Assembly (NCBI GenBank): GCA_046313675.1
Contig: JBKBXU010000024.1
Span: 1 to 24,682, forward strand
DNA length: 24,682 nucleotides
Direction: 5' to 3'
Source of the DNA: JBKBXU01 sp046313675
Lineage (GTDB): Bacteria > Bacteroidota > Bacteroidia > Cytophagales > Cytophagaceae
A program made the translations under genes and the position numbers. Each line of letters opens with the position of its first letter. Position 1 is the first letter of the stretch. This document shows positions 9,574-16,563 of this stretch, one piece after another. Under the pieces are notes generated by a model. That model saw nothing but the letters and a program-made list of their open reading frames with translations. It searched no databases and was not told where the DNA came from.

Positions 9574-12168
9574 TTACTCATAAAAAGTTTTATAGAACCT
9601 TAAATAGCCTTCAAGGTTTTTGGATTGTTCAAATAATTTATAATTATCATCCGTAATAAGGAAGATTTGATAATTAGGTTTGTATGCATTCAAAAAGGAA
9701 TGGATACTTGTTATATCATCAATATAGTCATTTCCGGCTTGTATTGATTTAAATTCCTTAACAACAATTACCACCGTAGAATCATTCAAATCTAATAAAA
9801 TATTTTCTTTTTGATTTTCATCATTAAACAGCTTTTTGTTGAAGGAATTAAATTGATTTGTAATGATTGTTGTGTTTATTTTATTCTTTGGCATTACAGC
9901 CATGAAATACTGCGGTTTTTTCAGGTTATTAATGTATTTCACATAATTGTTATCCTGACCACTTTCTTTTTTAGCGATATATGCTTCTGTGGTTTCCAGA
10001 AGGTCTTCTGCTCTTTTTAATAAAACACTATTGGTATAGGTTTCAATGAAATTCGTAAGCTCTGTTTTAAGGATAAGAGAGCTTTGGGTTTTACCTTTTA
10101 TTAATATGCCCAAAAACACCAGCTTGTCCTCAATGTCACTTTCCGGGTAATTCTGTTGAATATCATTTAAAGCATGTTGGGCCTGAAAATATTCTTTTCT
10201 GTTATAAAGATCGTAAGCTTGTTTGTATAGTACAGCCACTTTCTCATTCAACACTTTGCTTTCTGCCAGATAGTTAGGGTTTTTAATTATTTTGGCATAG
10301 AGTGAATTAGGATATTGGCTAAAGATGGTGTTTTTATATTCTTCAGATTTATCCATCTGGCCTTTGTCTTTGGTAAGCAAATAAAGGAAATACAATACTT
10401 CGGGTCTGTATTCAGACTCAGGGAATCGCTTGATTAACTTTTGAAAGGTTAGAATGGAATTGTCGTATTCCAGCAAATTCAAGTCATAAATTTTTCCCAG
10501 TTTATAATGCGCAACTTCCAGTCGGCTGTTGGACGTGTCTATCTCGGCTTTGGTAAAAGGAATGTTCTTGTATAATTGCTCCTTTCGCTGTGCTCGTATA
10601 GCTGCCGAGTCAACAGCAGCCACTACTTCCTCCTCTTCCTCTTCTTCATCATCATCGTCAAAGGTTACCTCTTTCATGGATCGCCTCCAGTTGTCTTCCA
10701 GTTTTCGCTTACCCCATTTTTTCTCAAACTCTATGCGGCCCATATTCATGCTTGCCGGGTTATAAAAATACCAGGTTGCATTTGGATCTGCCATACCCGC
10801 TCCGGCGATGGCTGCGGCATTTGATTTTCTCTTTGCGGCAAGTTCAAGCTTGCGCATTTCCTCCCTTTGCTTTTTTTCTTCATCAAAAATAATCTTGTCC
10901 AGGTATTGGCTTAGCTGAATGCTATCCATGGATGCAAGCCTCTGCAAGCTGTCTTCTCTTTGAATTGTATTTAGTTGTTCTACAAAATCTGCCAAAACTT
11001 CTTGCCTGCGGGCAATGGGTTTATATTCCTTGTCTTTTTTATCCCAAAGCTGTATGGTACTATCGTAGTAAGCTTTTGCAAGTTCGTATTTTTGAAGTTT
11101 CTCATAATATAACCTTCCTAGTTCAAGGTAGCTGCGGGCTTTCTGAAATTGGTTGCCTGCATTGGCCTGTATGGATTTCTCCAGGTAGTTTATACCTTTT
11201 TTATAGTCGTTTTGTTTTAACTTAAAAAGGCCCAATTCATAGTATATTTTGTCTTTATACTCCAGGTTTTTCTGGTCTTTCAAGAGTTTTTTGAAGTATT
11301 TTTCTATTTTATGAACATCACTGGCATCGGAAAGGTCAGACACCTGGGCCATGTATAATTTGGTGAAAAATGAAAGTTCGTAGGGAGGGTTATGCTTTAG
11401 AACCAGGTGGTAATGCTCATAAGCGTTTTTATTGTCTTCTTTTAATTGGTAAAGCTGGCCGAGAATAAAATGCATTCGGGATTTCTGGTCCCTTTTTTTA
11501 ATATAAGGTATCGCCTCGGTTAAATGGCCAATCACCTTGTCATATTCTTCATGGATTTGATTGAAATAACCCATGGTAAGATGAAAGTCTCTTTTGTTGT
11601 TGTTGCTAAGTTTTTTCTTTTTTAAGTACTCCACAACCGCAGGAATGCTCTGGTAGTCTTCTGTGAAAATATACGTTCTGATCAGCAGGATCAGGGCCTG
11701 TTGTTTATGGTCTACATGTTTCCCATTGGTATTTACATACTTGAAGGTTTGAGTTGCCAGTGGGTATTCTCCTCTGTATATCCGGGATTTCCCAATCAGA
11801 AGATAACTTGGGTCTACCCAGTTGCTGTTTTTATGCTTTTGGACCGGTAATGCTGATTTCGATATAATGTAGTCGGTCGATGGAACAAGGCTTTTTTGAA
11901 GGATGGTGTCCATTTTTGGGAAAATATACAATGGACGGTTATAGTCATCCTGGTTGGCTTCCCATATTTCTGCTTCCACCTCTTTCATTTTTTCCCTTGA
12001 AAGGAAATAAGCATTATATCTTGCCGTTAAATTATGGTAGGATTTGCTTACAAGATTATTTTTGTATTGCGAACACGCCGAAAGGCCAATACTCAAGGTT
12101 AAAAAAATTAACCATATCGGCCTTGAAGAGGTTGTTTGCCTAAAAAAGTTAGAAATTGCGGCCTTCAA
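9574..12168 (-). CDS. sprE: SprE/PorW-type TPR lipoprotein of the T9SS
   Basis: This encodes 864 residues, the usual size for SprE (Flavobacterium) and PorW (Porphyromonas). A lipoprotein signal ends in LSAC with Cys32 as the lipidated residue. Next comes a family-type segment (SYHNLTARYNAYF, 43-55), then TPR-like helical repeats at about 115-375 and 545-700. A linker holds the family signature region at about 466-497 (WYFYNPASMNMG then WGKRKLEDNWRRS), followed by an unbroken acidic run of 11 Asp/Glu at 504-514. The C-terminal block (about 750-864) resembles the conserved end of SprE. In studied species the protein is required for secretion and gliding and is placed between the GldK/GldN ring and the SprA/Sov translocon. 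It heads a minus-strand cluster with a PBP gene 13 bp downstream. The ortholog call rests on size, lipobox and signature residues recalled from the family. Confidence 0.85.
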   Translation of the reverse strand: MKAAISNFFRQTTSSRPIWLIFLTLSIGLSACSQYKNNLVSKSYHNLTARYNAYFLSREKMKEVEAEIWEANQDDYNRPLYIFPKMDTILQKSLVPSTDYIISKSALPVQKHKNSNWVDPSYLLIGKSRIYRGEYPLATQTFKYVNTNGKHVDHKQQALILLIRTYIFTEDYQSIPAVVEYLKKKKLSNNNKRDFHLTMGYFNQIHEEYDKVIGHLTEAIPYIKKRDQKSRMHFILGQLYQLKEDNKNAYEHYHLVLKHNPPYELSFFTKLYMAQVSDLSDASDVHKIEKYFKKLLKDQKNLEYKDKIYYELGLFKLKQNDYKKGINYLEKSIQANAGNQFQKARSYLELGRLYYEKLQKYELAKAYYDSTIQLWDKKDKEYKPIARRQEVLADFVEQLNTIQREDSLQRLASMDSIQLSQYLDKIIFDEEKKQREEMRKLELAAKRKSNAAAIAGAGMADPNATWYFYNPASMNMGRIEFEKKWGKRKLEDNWRRSMKEVTFDDDDEEEEEEEVVAAVDSAAIRAQRKEQLYKNIPFTKAEIDTSNSRLEVAHYKLGKIYDLNLLEYDNSILTFQKLIKRFPESEYRPEVLYFLYLLTKDKGQMDKSEEYKNTIFSQYPNSLYAKIIKNPNYLAESKVLNEKVAVLYKQAYDLYNRKEYFQAQHALNDIQQNYPESDIEDKLVFLGILIKGKTQSSLILKTELTNFIETYTNSVLLKRAEDLLETTEAYIAKKESGQDNNYVKYINNLKKPQYFMAVMPKNKINTTIITNQFNSFNKKLFNDENQKENILLDLNDSTVVIVVKEFKSIQAGNDYIDDITSIHSFLNAYKPNYQIFLITDDNYKLFEQSKNLEGYLRFYKTFYE

Positions 12169-12173
12169 TTTAG

Positions 12174-12201
12174 TTTGGTGCTGTTTAAATCCTTAATTTT
12201 A
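12174..12201 (+). promoter_or_regulatory. Candidate promoter for the LytM-bactofilin-ATP synthase operon
   Basis: TTTG (12174-12177), a 16-base spacer and TAATTTTA (12194-12201, 7 of 8 fit to TAnnTTTG with the final G missing) lie about 28 bases before the TTG start at 12229. The match is weaker than the sprE one. It is the only reasonable candidate in the 60-bp gap; the operon could also start inside sprE on the opposite strand. Confidence 0.3.
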
Positions 12202-12219
12202 CTGTCCCTTTTAAAAATT

Positions 12220-12248
12220 CAAAGATAGTTGAAAAATAAAAAGACAAT
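12220..12248 (-). promoter_or_regulatory. Candidate Bacteroidota-type promoter for sprE
   Basis: Read on the minus strand, ATTG (12248-12245), a 17-base spacer and TATCTTTG (12227-12220) match the -33 TTTG / -7 TAnnTTTG pattern of Bacteroidota sigma factors. The -7 box is an exact match. It would start transcription about 45 bases before the sprE start codon and overlaps the first codons of the divergent gene. Confidence 0.45.
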
Positions 12249-13080
12249 ATACAAATGGTTAACGAATAGATTCCTTTTAATTATTCGTAACGAAGAAAAT
12301 TTTGCGGAAAAAAAATCATATAGTTTTAATTATGCAAAATTGATAGTGGTTTCCGTAACTTCTCTGGCTGTATTATTAGTAGCATGTTTTTTTATAGTTA
12401 CCACCTTTCTGGGAAAATGGTTTAATCCAAGAATCCAGCAAATTGAAATCAATAAGAAGGTTATTTCACTCTCTTCTCGTGTGGATTCTTTAATGATCGA
12501 GGCGGAAAGAAAAGATGTTTTTATTAAAAATATTCAAAAAATCATTACTGGTGAAATTGCTCATTACACGGAAGATAGCGTAGAAGCAGGTGCACCAGCA
12601 AGTTTTAAGGAGGTAAATCTTAATAAAAAATCTTCGGTTGACAAGGAGTTGAGAAGTCGATTTGAAAGTGGTGATTATGAGGTCGCTTATTTTGAAAGAA
12701 GGCACGAAGGTGACCCGGGTACAATTTTTATAAAACCTGTTTCCGGAATTCCCGTAGAAGAGTATAAAAATGCAGAGTCTGGGGTAAAAATAAAAGTCAA
12801 AAAGAAAGAGCCTGTAAGGGCAATTGCTGAAGGAAATGTTTTTTTTGCCTCCTGGACAATGGATAATAAATATGTTATAGGTGTTGTTCACCCAAATAAT
12901 TATATTTCATTTTATAAAAATGCCAATGCAATCCTTAAGGAAAAGGGTGATCCGGTCGCAAGTGGAGAAGTAATTGCATGGGCAGGAGATGGAAATGCCA
13001 AAGAAACAGAACAATACATTTTTTTTGAATTGTGGTTTGAAGGGAAAAAAGTGAATCCCTTAGAATATTTGTCATATTAA
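12229..13080 (+). CDS. Membrane-anchored LytM/M23-like protein lacking zinc ligands
   Basis: This encodes 283 residues: a basic cytoplasmic N-terminus, one transmembrane helix (about 38-60), a predicted coiled coil (about 68-108) and a C-terminal LytM/M23-like fold (about 167-280) seen in segments such as EPVRAIAEGNVFFA and GDPVASGEVIAWAG. The metal sites are gone. Where active enzymes have HxGxD this protein reads ESGVKI (183-188). Where they have HxHFE it reads YIFFEL (263-268). The YAH-type position reads YKN. His residues occur only at 112, 159 and 221. It therefore probably binds or regulates rather than cuts peptidoglycan, as with EnvC/NlpD-type activators; that is inference. The start is TTG, the first codon after an in-frame TAG at 12226-12228; the next ATG (residue 89) would remove the membrane anchor. 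A bactofilin follows 13 bp downstream. Confidence 0.82.
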   Translation: MKNKKTIYKWLTNRFLLIIRNEENFAEKKSYSFNYAKLIVVSVTSLAVLLVACFFIVTTFLGKWFNPRIQQIEINKKVISLSSRVDSLMIEAERKDVFIKNIQKIITGEIAHYTEDSVEAGAPASFKEVNLNKKSSVDKELRSRFESGDYEVAYFERRHEGDPGTIFIKPVSGIPVEEYKNAESGVKIKVKKKEPVRAIAEGNVFFASWTMDNKYVIGVVHPNNYISFYKNANAILKEKGDPVASGEVIAWAGDGNAKETEQYIFFELWFEGKKVNPLEYLSY

Positions 13081-13093
13081 AAATTTTACGTTT

Positions 13094-13525
13094 ATGTTCA
13101 CCAAAGGAAATATCAAAGATAAGCCATCGGTTTCGGAAGAAATCTTGAACTCGAGAACAATTATAGCAAAAGGAACATTGCTGGAAGGTAATATTGAAAC
13201 CTTTGGGAATATCCGTATTGATGGCCGATTAAACGGAAATATTAAATGTAAATCCAAGGTTGTGTTGGGTGATACAGCAAAGGTTGAAGGCAATATATTG
13301 GCCAATACTGCGGAAATTGAGGGTGAGGTTAATGGCATTATTGAAATTTCTGATGTGTTGATTCTAAAATCTACTGCAGTAATCAATGGTGATATCATTA
13401 CAAATAAAATCGTTGTTGAATCCGGTGCTGCATTCAATGGTAAATGTAAAATGGGAGCTGTTATTAAGGAAATTAAGATTGGAGAAGCCAATGAGCAACC
13501 CGGACCAGCCGAAAAAACCGCTTAA
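13094..13525 (+). CDS. Bactofilin (polymer-forming cytoskeletal protein)
   Basis: This encodes 143 residues with the bactofilin core of short Gly- and Val/Ile-spaced repeats forming a right-handed beta-helix, about residues 22-125 (NIRIDGRLNGNIK, KVEGNILANTAEIEGEVNG, VINGDIITNK). The N-terminal tail contains the short basic/hydrophobic segment often used for membrane contact, and the C-terminus is a disordered Pro/Glu tail. Bactofilins self-assemble without nucleotides into filaments at the inner membrane and commonly scaffold cell-wall enzymes. M23 peptidase genes often sit beside bactofilin genes, as with CcmA and Csd proteins in Helicobacter, so a partnership with the upstream LytM-like protein is likely. 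Its end overlaps the next gene by 35 bases, implying coupled translation. Confidence 0.93.
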   Translation: MFTKGNIKDKPSVSEEILNSRTIIAKGTLLEGNIETFGNIRIDGRLNGNIKCKSKVVLGDTAKVEGNILANTAEIEGEVNGIIEISDVLILKSTAVINGDIITNKIVVESGAAFNGKCKMGAVIKEIKIGEANEQPGPAEKTA

Positions 13526-13712
13526 TGAATATTTAAAATATTCGGGCATAGCCATGCAGATGATTGTACTTATGCTGCTGGCTGTCTGGGGTGGAACAAA
13601 GCTTGATCAACATTTTGAAGTTAAAAACCGTCTTTTTACTATTTTTTTATTATTGTTTTCCGTGATCACCTCCGTATATTTGGTGATTAAATCTCTGCTT
13701 AATCAGAAATGA
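13491..13712 (+). CDS. AtpZ/AtpI-family small membrane protein of ATP synthase operon
   Basis: This encodes 73 residues with two transmembrane helices (about 17-36 and 47-67) joined by a short loop containing GGTKLDQHFE, typical of the AtpZ/AtpI family found before atpB. Relatives are thought to help assemble the c-ring or act in magnesium/calcium transport; neither role can be read from the sequence. The frame stays open further upstream inside the bactofilin gene, but the ATG at 13491 gives the family's usual length and a normal Pro/Lys-rich N-terminus, so it is preferred. The gene overlaps the bactofilin end by 35 bases and the next gene by 4 (ATGA at 13709-13712). Confidence 0.82.
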   Translation: MSNPDQPKKPLNEYLKYSGIAMQMIVLMLLAVWGGTKLDQHFEVKNRLFTIFLLLFSVITSVYLVIKSLLNQK

Positions 13713-14113
13713 AAAAAGGAAAACTCATTTTTTATAAAAATTTTATACTTCTTTTTATAACAATCAGTGTCGTAATCTTCTTATTGTCAAATGTATTGGA
13801 TTTGCCTTTTATAAATGAGTACATTTGGGTAATTCAAATATATTTTCTGATAATATCGATTATAAGTCATATGATTGCAGAAAATGGATTGAATAAAGTT
13901 GAAGATTTTCATCTTTACTACATGATGTCTATGGGGGTCAGGTTCTTACTGTCCCTTATATTCATACTTATTTACCTTTTCCTTTCTTCTGTTCATAAAC
14001 TGAGTTTTGTTGTTGACTTTTTTATTTTGTATTTCATATACACTTCGTTTGAAATATATTTTCTATTACGTAACTTGCGGCGCAATTCACAAAATGAGGG
14101 AAAAAATGCTTAA
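13709..14113 (+). CDS. Small four-helix membrane protein between atpZ and atpB
   Basis: This encodes 134 residues and is strongly hydrophobic, with about four transmembrane helices (about 10-27, 36-57, 70-92 and 98-120) and a basic, polar C-terminus (RNLRRNSQNEGKNA). I do not recognise a named family. Its position and size fit the poorly conserved 'subunit I'-like proteins that precede the a subunit in many ATP synthase operons, so an accessory or assembly role is inferred from context only. It starts with an ATGA overlap with the AtpZ-type gene and ends with an 8-base overlap with atpB, so all three should be translationally coupled. Base composition is AT-rich like its neighbours. Confidence 0.75.
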   Translation: MKKGKLIFYKNFILLFITISVVIFLLSNVLDLPFINEYIWVIQIYFLIISIISHMIAENGLNKVEDFHLYYMMSMGVRFLLSLIFILIYLFLSSVHKLSFVVDFFILYFIYTSFEIYFLLRNLRRNSQNEGKNA

Positions 14114-15137
14114 AAATCGGCTCTTTTTGGTTATATTAATTGGTCTTTTTCAGATCAGTACAGTTTGGGCGGGAGAACATCAGGAAGATACTGCTGAAGT
14201 AAATGTGGGCCAGGTAATCATGCACCACATAGGTGATGAGCACGAGTGGCATTTTGCTACTATAGGGGAGACTCATGTTACCTTGCCGCTTCCGGTAATC
14301 TTATATTCTAATCAGAGAGGTTTTGTTTCTTTCTCATCGTCCAGATTTCATAATGATGACCATTCGTACAAAGGTTTTGTTTTGGATCATGGACACATTA
14401 CATCCACGAACCCAAACGAAGTAGTGTATGATATTTCAATTACAAAGAATGTAGCTTCCTTATTGCTGGGTTCTGCAATTTTGTTGCTGGTATTTTTGAC
14501 CATTGCCAAGCGCTACGAAAAAAACAAAGGCAAAGCTCCTAAAGGAATACAGTCGTTTTTCGAGCCTATCATTGTCTTCGTCAGGGATGACATAGGGAAA
14601 AGCATTATAGGTCCCAAATACGAGCGTTTTCTTCCTTATTTGTTGACTATATTTTTCTTTATCTGGTTTAATAACCTTTTGGGCCTGTTTCCGGGAGGAG
14701 CCAATGTAACAGGAAATATTTCTGTAACATTTATGCTGGCATTGACTACGTTTCTTATAACAAACTTTAGTGGTAATAAATATTATTGGGGTCATGTATT
14801 TAATACACCGGGTGTACCGCTTTGGCTAAAGCCATTGATTGTTGTTATTGAAGTTGTGAGTTTGTTCACCAAGCCTTTTTCTTTAATGGTCAGGTTGTTT
14901 GCGAATATTACCGCAGGCCACATTATCATTTTAAGTTTGATCAGTCTTATTTTCCTTTTCAGAACAGCTTGGGCAAGCTTAATCAGTATCCCTTTTGCTT
15001 TATTTATGTCATTCCTGGAGCTACTGGTGGCAATTATTCAGGCATACATTTTCACGTTGTTATCTGCCATGTATTTTGCAGCAGCAGTTGAAGAGCATCA
15101 TCATGATCATGATACGGTTGAAAAGCCACTTTATTAA
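14106..15137 (+). CDS. atpB: ATP synthase F0 subunit a
   Basis: This encodes 343 residues from the ATG at 14106. That start has GAGGG about six bases upstream and yields a clean signal-like helix (MLKNRLFLVILIGLFQISTVWA). A longer frame from 14007 would run far into the preceding gene and is rejected. Residues about 23-115 form a hydrophilic domain, presumably periplasmic, rich in histidine (10 His). The channel domain follows with about five to six helices. The essential proton-channel arginine is Arg263 in PFSLMVRLFANITAGHII, and Gln312 in AIIQAYIFTLLSAMY corresponds to the conserved Gln of the last helix. The protein ends in a His/Asp-rich tail (EEHHHDHD). Subunit a conducts protons past the c-ring in the inner membrane. 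An N-terminal extension is usual in Bacteroidota. Confidence 0.96.
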   Translation: MLKNRLFLVILIGLFQISTVWAGEHQEDTAEVNVGQVIMHHIGDEHEWHFATIGETHVTLPLPVILYSNQRGFVSFSSSRFHNDDHSYKGFVLDHGHITSTNPNEVVYDISITKNVASLLLGSAILLLVFLTIAKRYEKNKGKAPKGIQSFFEPIIVFVRDDIGKSIIGPKYERFLPYLLTIFFFIWFNNLLGLFPGGANVTGNISVTFMLALTTFLITNFSGNKYYWGHVFNTPGVPLWLKPLIVVIEVVSLFTKPFSLMVRLFANITAGHIIILSLISLIFLFRTAWASLISIPFALFMSFLELLVAIIQAYIFTLLSAMYFAAAVEEHHHDHDTVEKPLY

Positions 15138-15146
15138 GTATTTTTG
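15117..15146 (+). promoter_or_regulatory. Candidate internal promoter before atpE
   Basis: GTTG (15117-15120), an 18-base spacer and TATTTTTG (15139-15146) fit the Bacteroidota -33 TTTG / -7 TAnnTTTG pattern, with an exact -7 match. It would start transcription about 17 bases before the atpE ATG. It straddles the atpB stop codon, so it would add atpE transcripts beyond those of the whole operon. Confidence 0.45.
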
Positions 15147-15169
15147 TTAAACTATATAAATATACATCT

Positions 15170-15415
15170 ATGTTCAATTTATTATTTCTAGCTGACATTG
15201 GCTTAGCTCTTTTAGGAGCTGGTGTGGGTGCCGGTATTGCAGCATTAGGCGCAGGACTTGGTATTGGAAAGATCGGAGCAAGTGCTACTGAATCTATCGC
15301 AAGACAGCCAAACGAAAGTGGAAAGATTCAAACTGCTATGCTTATTGCAGCAGCATTCATCGAGGGTGTTGCTCTGTTTGCAGTGGTTGTTTGTCTTCTT
15401 ATTTCTTTCAGATAA
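15170..15415 (+). CDS. atpE: ATP synthase F0 subunit c
   Basis: This encodes 81 residues: two transmembrane helices forming a hairpin with the polar loop ARQPN at 44-48, the proteolipid that forms the rotating c-ring. Helix 1 is Gly/Ala-rich (GAGVGAGIAALGAGLGIG). The ion-binding carboxylate is Glu65 in AAFIEGVALF. The residues that mark sodium-binding c subunits (Gln on helix 1, then Glu-Ser-Thr on helix 2, as in Ilyobacter) are absent: Ile32 replaces Gln and Glu65 is followed by Gly-Val, so the ring should be proton-driven. The gene is flanked by a candidate promoter upstream and a 15-bp stem-loop downstream, and by the longest gap within the operon (90 bp before atpF). Both features could raise the dose of this high-copy subunit. 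Confidence 0.97.
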   Translation: MFNLLFLADIGLALLGAGVGAGIAALGAGLGIGKIGASATESIARQPNESGKIQTAMLIAAAFIEGVALFAVVVCLLISFR

Positions 15416-15423
15416 GCATCTTA

Positions 15424-15458
15424 AAATTCATGACAAGCATTAGGCTTGTCATGAATTT
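15424..15458 (+). promoter_or_regulatory. Stem-loop in the atpE-atpF gap
   Basis: A perfect 15-bp stem (AAATTCATGACAAGC paired with its complement) with a 5-base loop ATTAG lies 9 bases after the atpE stop. No T-run follows, so full termination is unlikely. An mRNA processing or stability element, or a partial terminator, would fit. Confidence 0.7.
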
Positions 15459-15505
15459 ATTATTGAACTTGTATTAATTGCTGATAACTTAATATAACAT
15501 AACCA

Positions 15506-16000
15506 ATGGATCTTATAACTCCAAATTTAGGATTGCTATTCTGGCAAACGGTTACCTTCCTCATAGTTTTATTTATTCTGGCTAAATTTGCCTGGAAGCC
15601 TATAATGCAGGCTTTGAAAGATAGAGAGAATACAATTGAAGAGGCGCTTAGCTCTGCAAACCGTGCTAAAGAAGAAATGCTTAAGCTACAGGCATCTAAT
15701 GAGCAGTTACTTCAGGAAGCCAGACTGGAAAGAGATAAAATTTTAAAAGAGGCTCAAGCTGCTGCAACTGTGATGATAGCTGAAGCCAAAGAAACAGCAC
15801 AACGTGAAGGGGCAAGAATGATTGATAATGCCAGAGTAGCAATTGGAACAGAAAAGCAAGCGGCTCTAATGGAAGTTAAAAATCAGGCAGCGGCTCTTGC
15901 AATAGACATTGCTGAGAAGCTGTTGAGAAAAGAACTTTCGGATGCTGCAGCCAAAAAAGAACTCGTAGATAAATTTATCAAAGAAGTAAATTTTAACTAA
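15506..16000 (+). CDS. atpF: ATP synthase F0 subunit b
   Basis: This encodes 164 residues: one N-terminal membrane helix (about 8-27, LLFWQTVTFLIVLFILAKF) followed by the conserved KFAWKPI region and a long charged, Ala/Glu/Lys-rich helix. This is the peripheral stalk that holds the F1 head against rotation. The length is typical of b (156-170). No second b-type gene is seen, so b is probably a homodimer. It lies 90 bp after atpE and 2 bp before atpH. Confidence 0.95.
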   Translation: MDLITPNLGLLFWQTVTFLIVLFILAKFAWKPIMQALKDRENTIEEALSSANRAKEEMLKLQASNEQLLQEARLERDKILKEAQAAATVMIAEAKETAQREGARMIDNARVAIGTEKQAALMEVKNQAAALAIDIAEKLLRKELSDAAAKKELVDKFIKEVNFN

Positions 16001-16002
16001 AA

Positions 16003-16560
16003 ATGCACGAATCAAGGGTTGCATCGAGGTATGCCAAATCTTTAATAGACTTTGCTAAAGAGCAGGGAATATTAGAAGATATAAAAAACGATATGGAGCT
16101 TTTCTACAATACATGTGAAAAGAATCCTGAACTTGTTCGTACGTTCAATAGCCCTATCATAGGCAACGAAAAGAAAAGAACGATACTTCAATTGGTGTTT
16201 GGAAAAAAGGTTCATAAGGTTACCTTGAAGTTTTTTGATACCATTACTTTAAAGAACAGAGAGAATTACCTTTTTTTTATTTCTAATGAGTTTTTGGCTC
16301 AGTATAGAAAATTCAAAGGTATAGAGAAAGTAGAGGTTGTTACTGCATCAAAGCTTACCGACGATCAAAAGAAAAATTTTTCCAGTCTTGTTACCCAAAT
16401 TACAGGTAACAAAGTAGAATTAGAAGAAATAATCGAAGAAGATATTATTGGTGGTTTTGTTCTTACAATCTCCGATCGTCAGATTGATGAGAGTATAAAG
16501 AGTAAACTGCAAAAATTAAAAAGTAATTTTAGTTATAATCCATATTTAGCCAAAATATAA
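16003..16560 (+). CDS. atpH: ATP synthase F1 subunit delta
   Basis: This encodes 185 residues of OSCP/delta type: an N-terminal helical domain (ESRVASRYAKSLIDFAKEQG) that caps the alpha subunits, and a C-terminal domain (about 110-185) with the family motif IIGGFVLTISDRQIDESIKSKL, which binds the b stalk. It links the peripheral stalk to the top of F1. It starts 2 bp after atpF and ends 3 bp before atpA, so translation is likely coupled. It is a normal length with no anomaly. Confidence 0.96.
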   Translation: MHESRVASRYAKSLIDFAKEQGILEDIKNDMELFYNTCEKNPELVRTFNSPIIGNEKKRTILQLVFGKKVHKVTLKFFDTITLKNRENYLFFISNEFLAQYRKFKGIEKVEVVTASKLTDDQKKNFSSLVTQITGNKVELEEIIEEDIIGGFVLTISDRQIDESIKSKLQKLKSNFSYNPYLAKI

Positions 16561-16563
16561 GTT

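Noticed and set aside
10529..10824. Plus-strand reading frames rich in Ser/Phe opposite sprE
   Set aside because: They mirror the acidic codon run of SprE; no ribosome site or family resemblance, so they are antisense shadows.
12229..13080. Calling this gene an active M23 endopeptidase
   Set aside because: The zinc-binding His and Asp residues are replaced in every motif.
13386..13490. 35-residue N-terminal extension of the AtpZ-type protein
   Set aside because: It runs through the bactofilin coding region and has no family resemblance; the ATG at 13491 gives the usual length.
14007..14105. 33-residue N-terminal extension of atpB
   Set aside because: It lies fully inside the preceding gene in another frame; the ATG at 14106 has a ribosome site and gives a normal signal-like helix.
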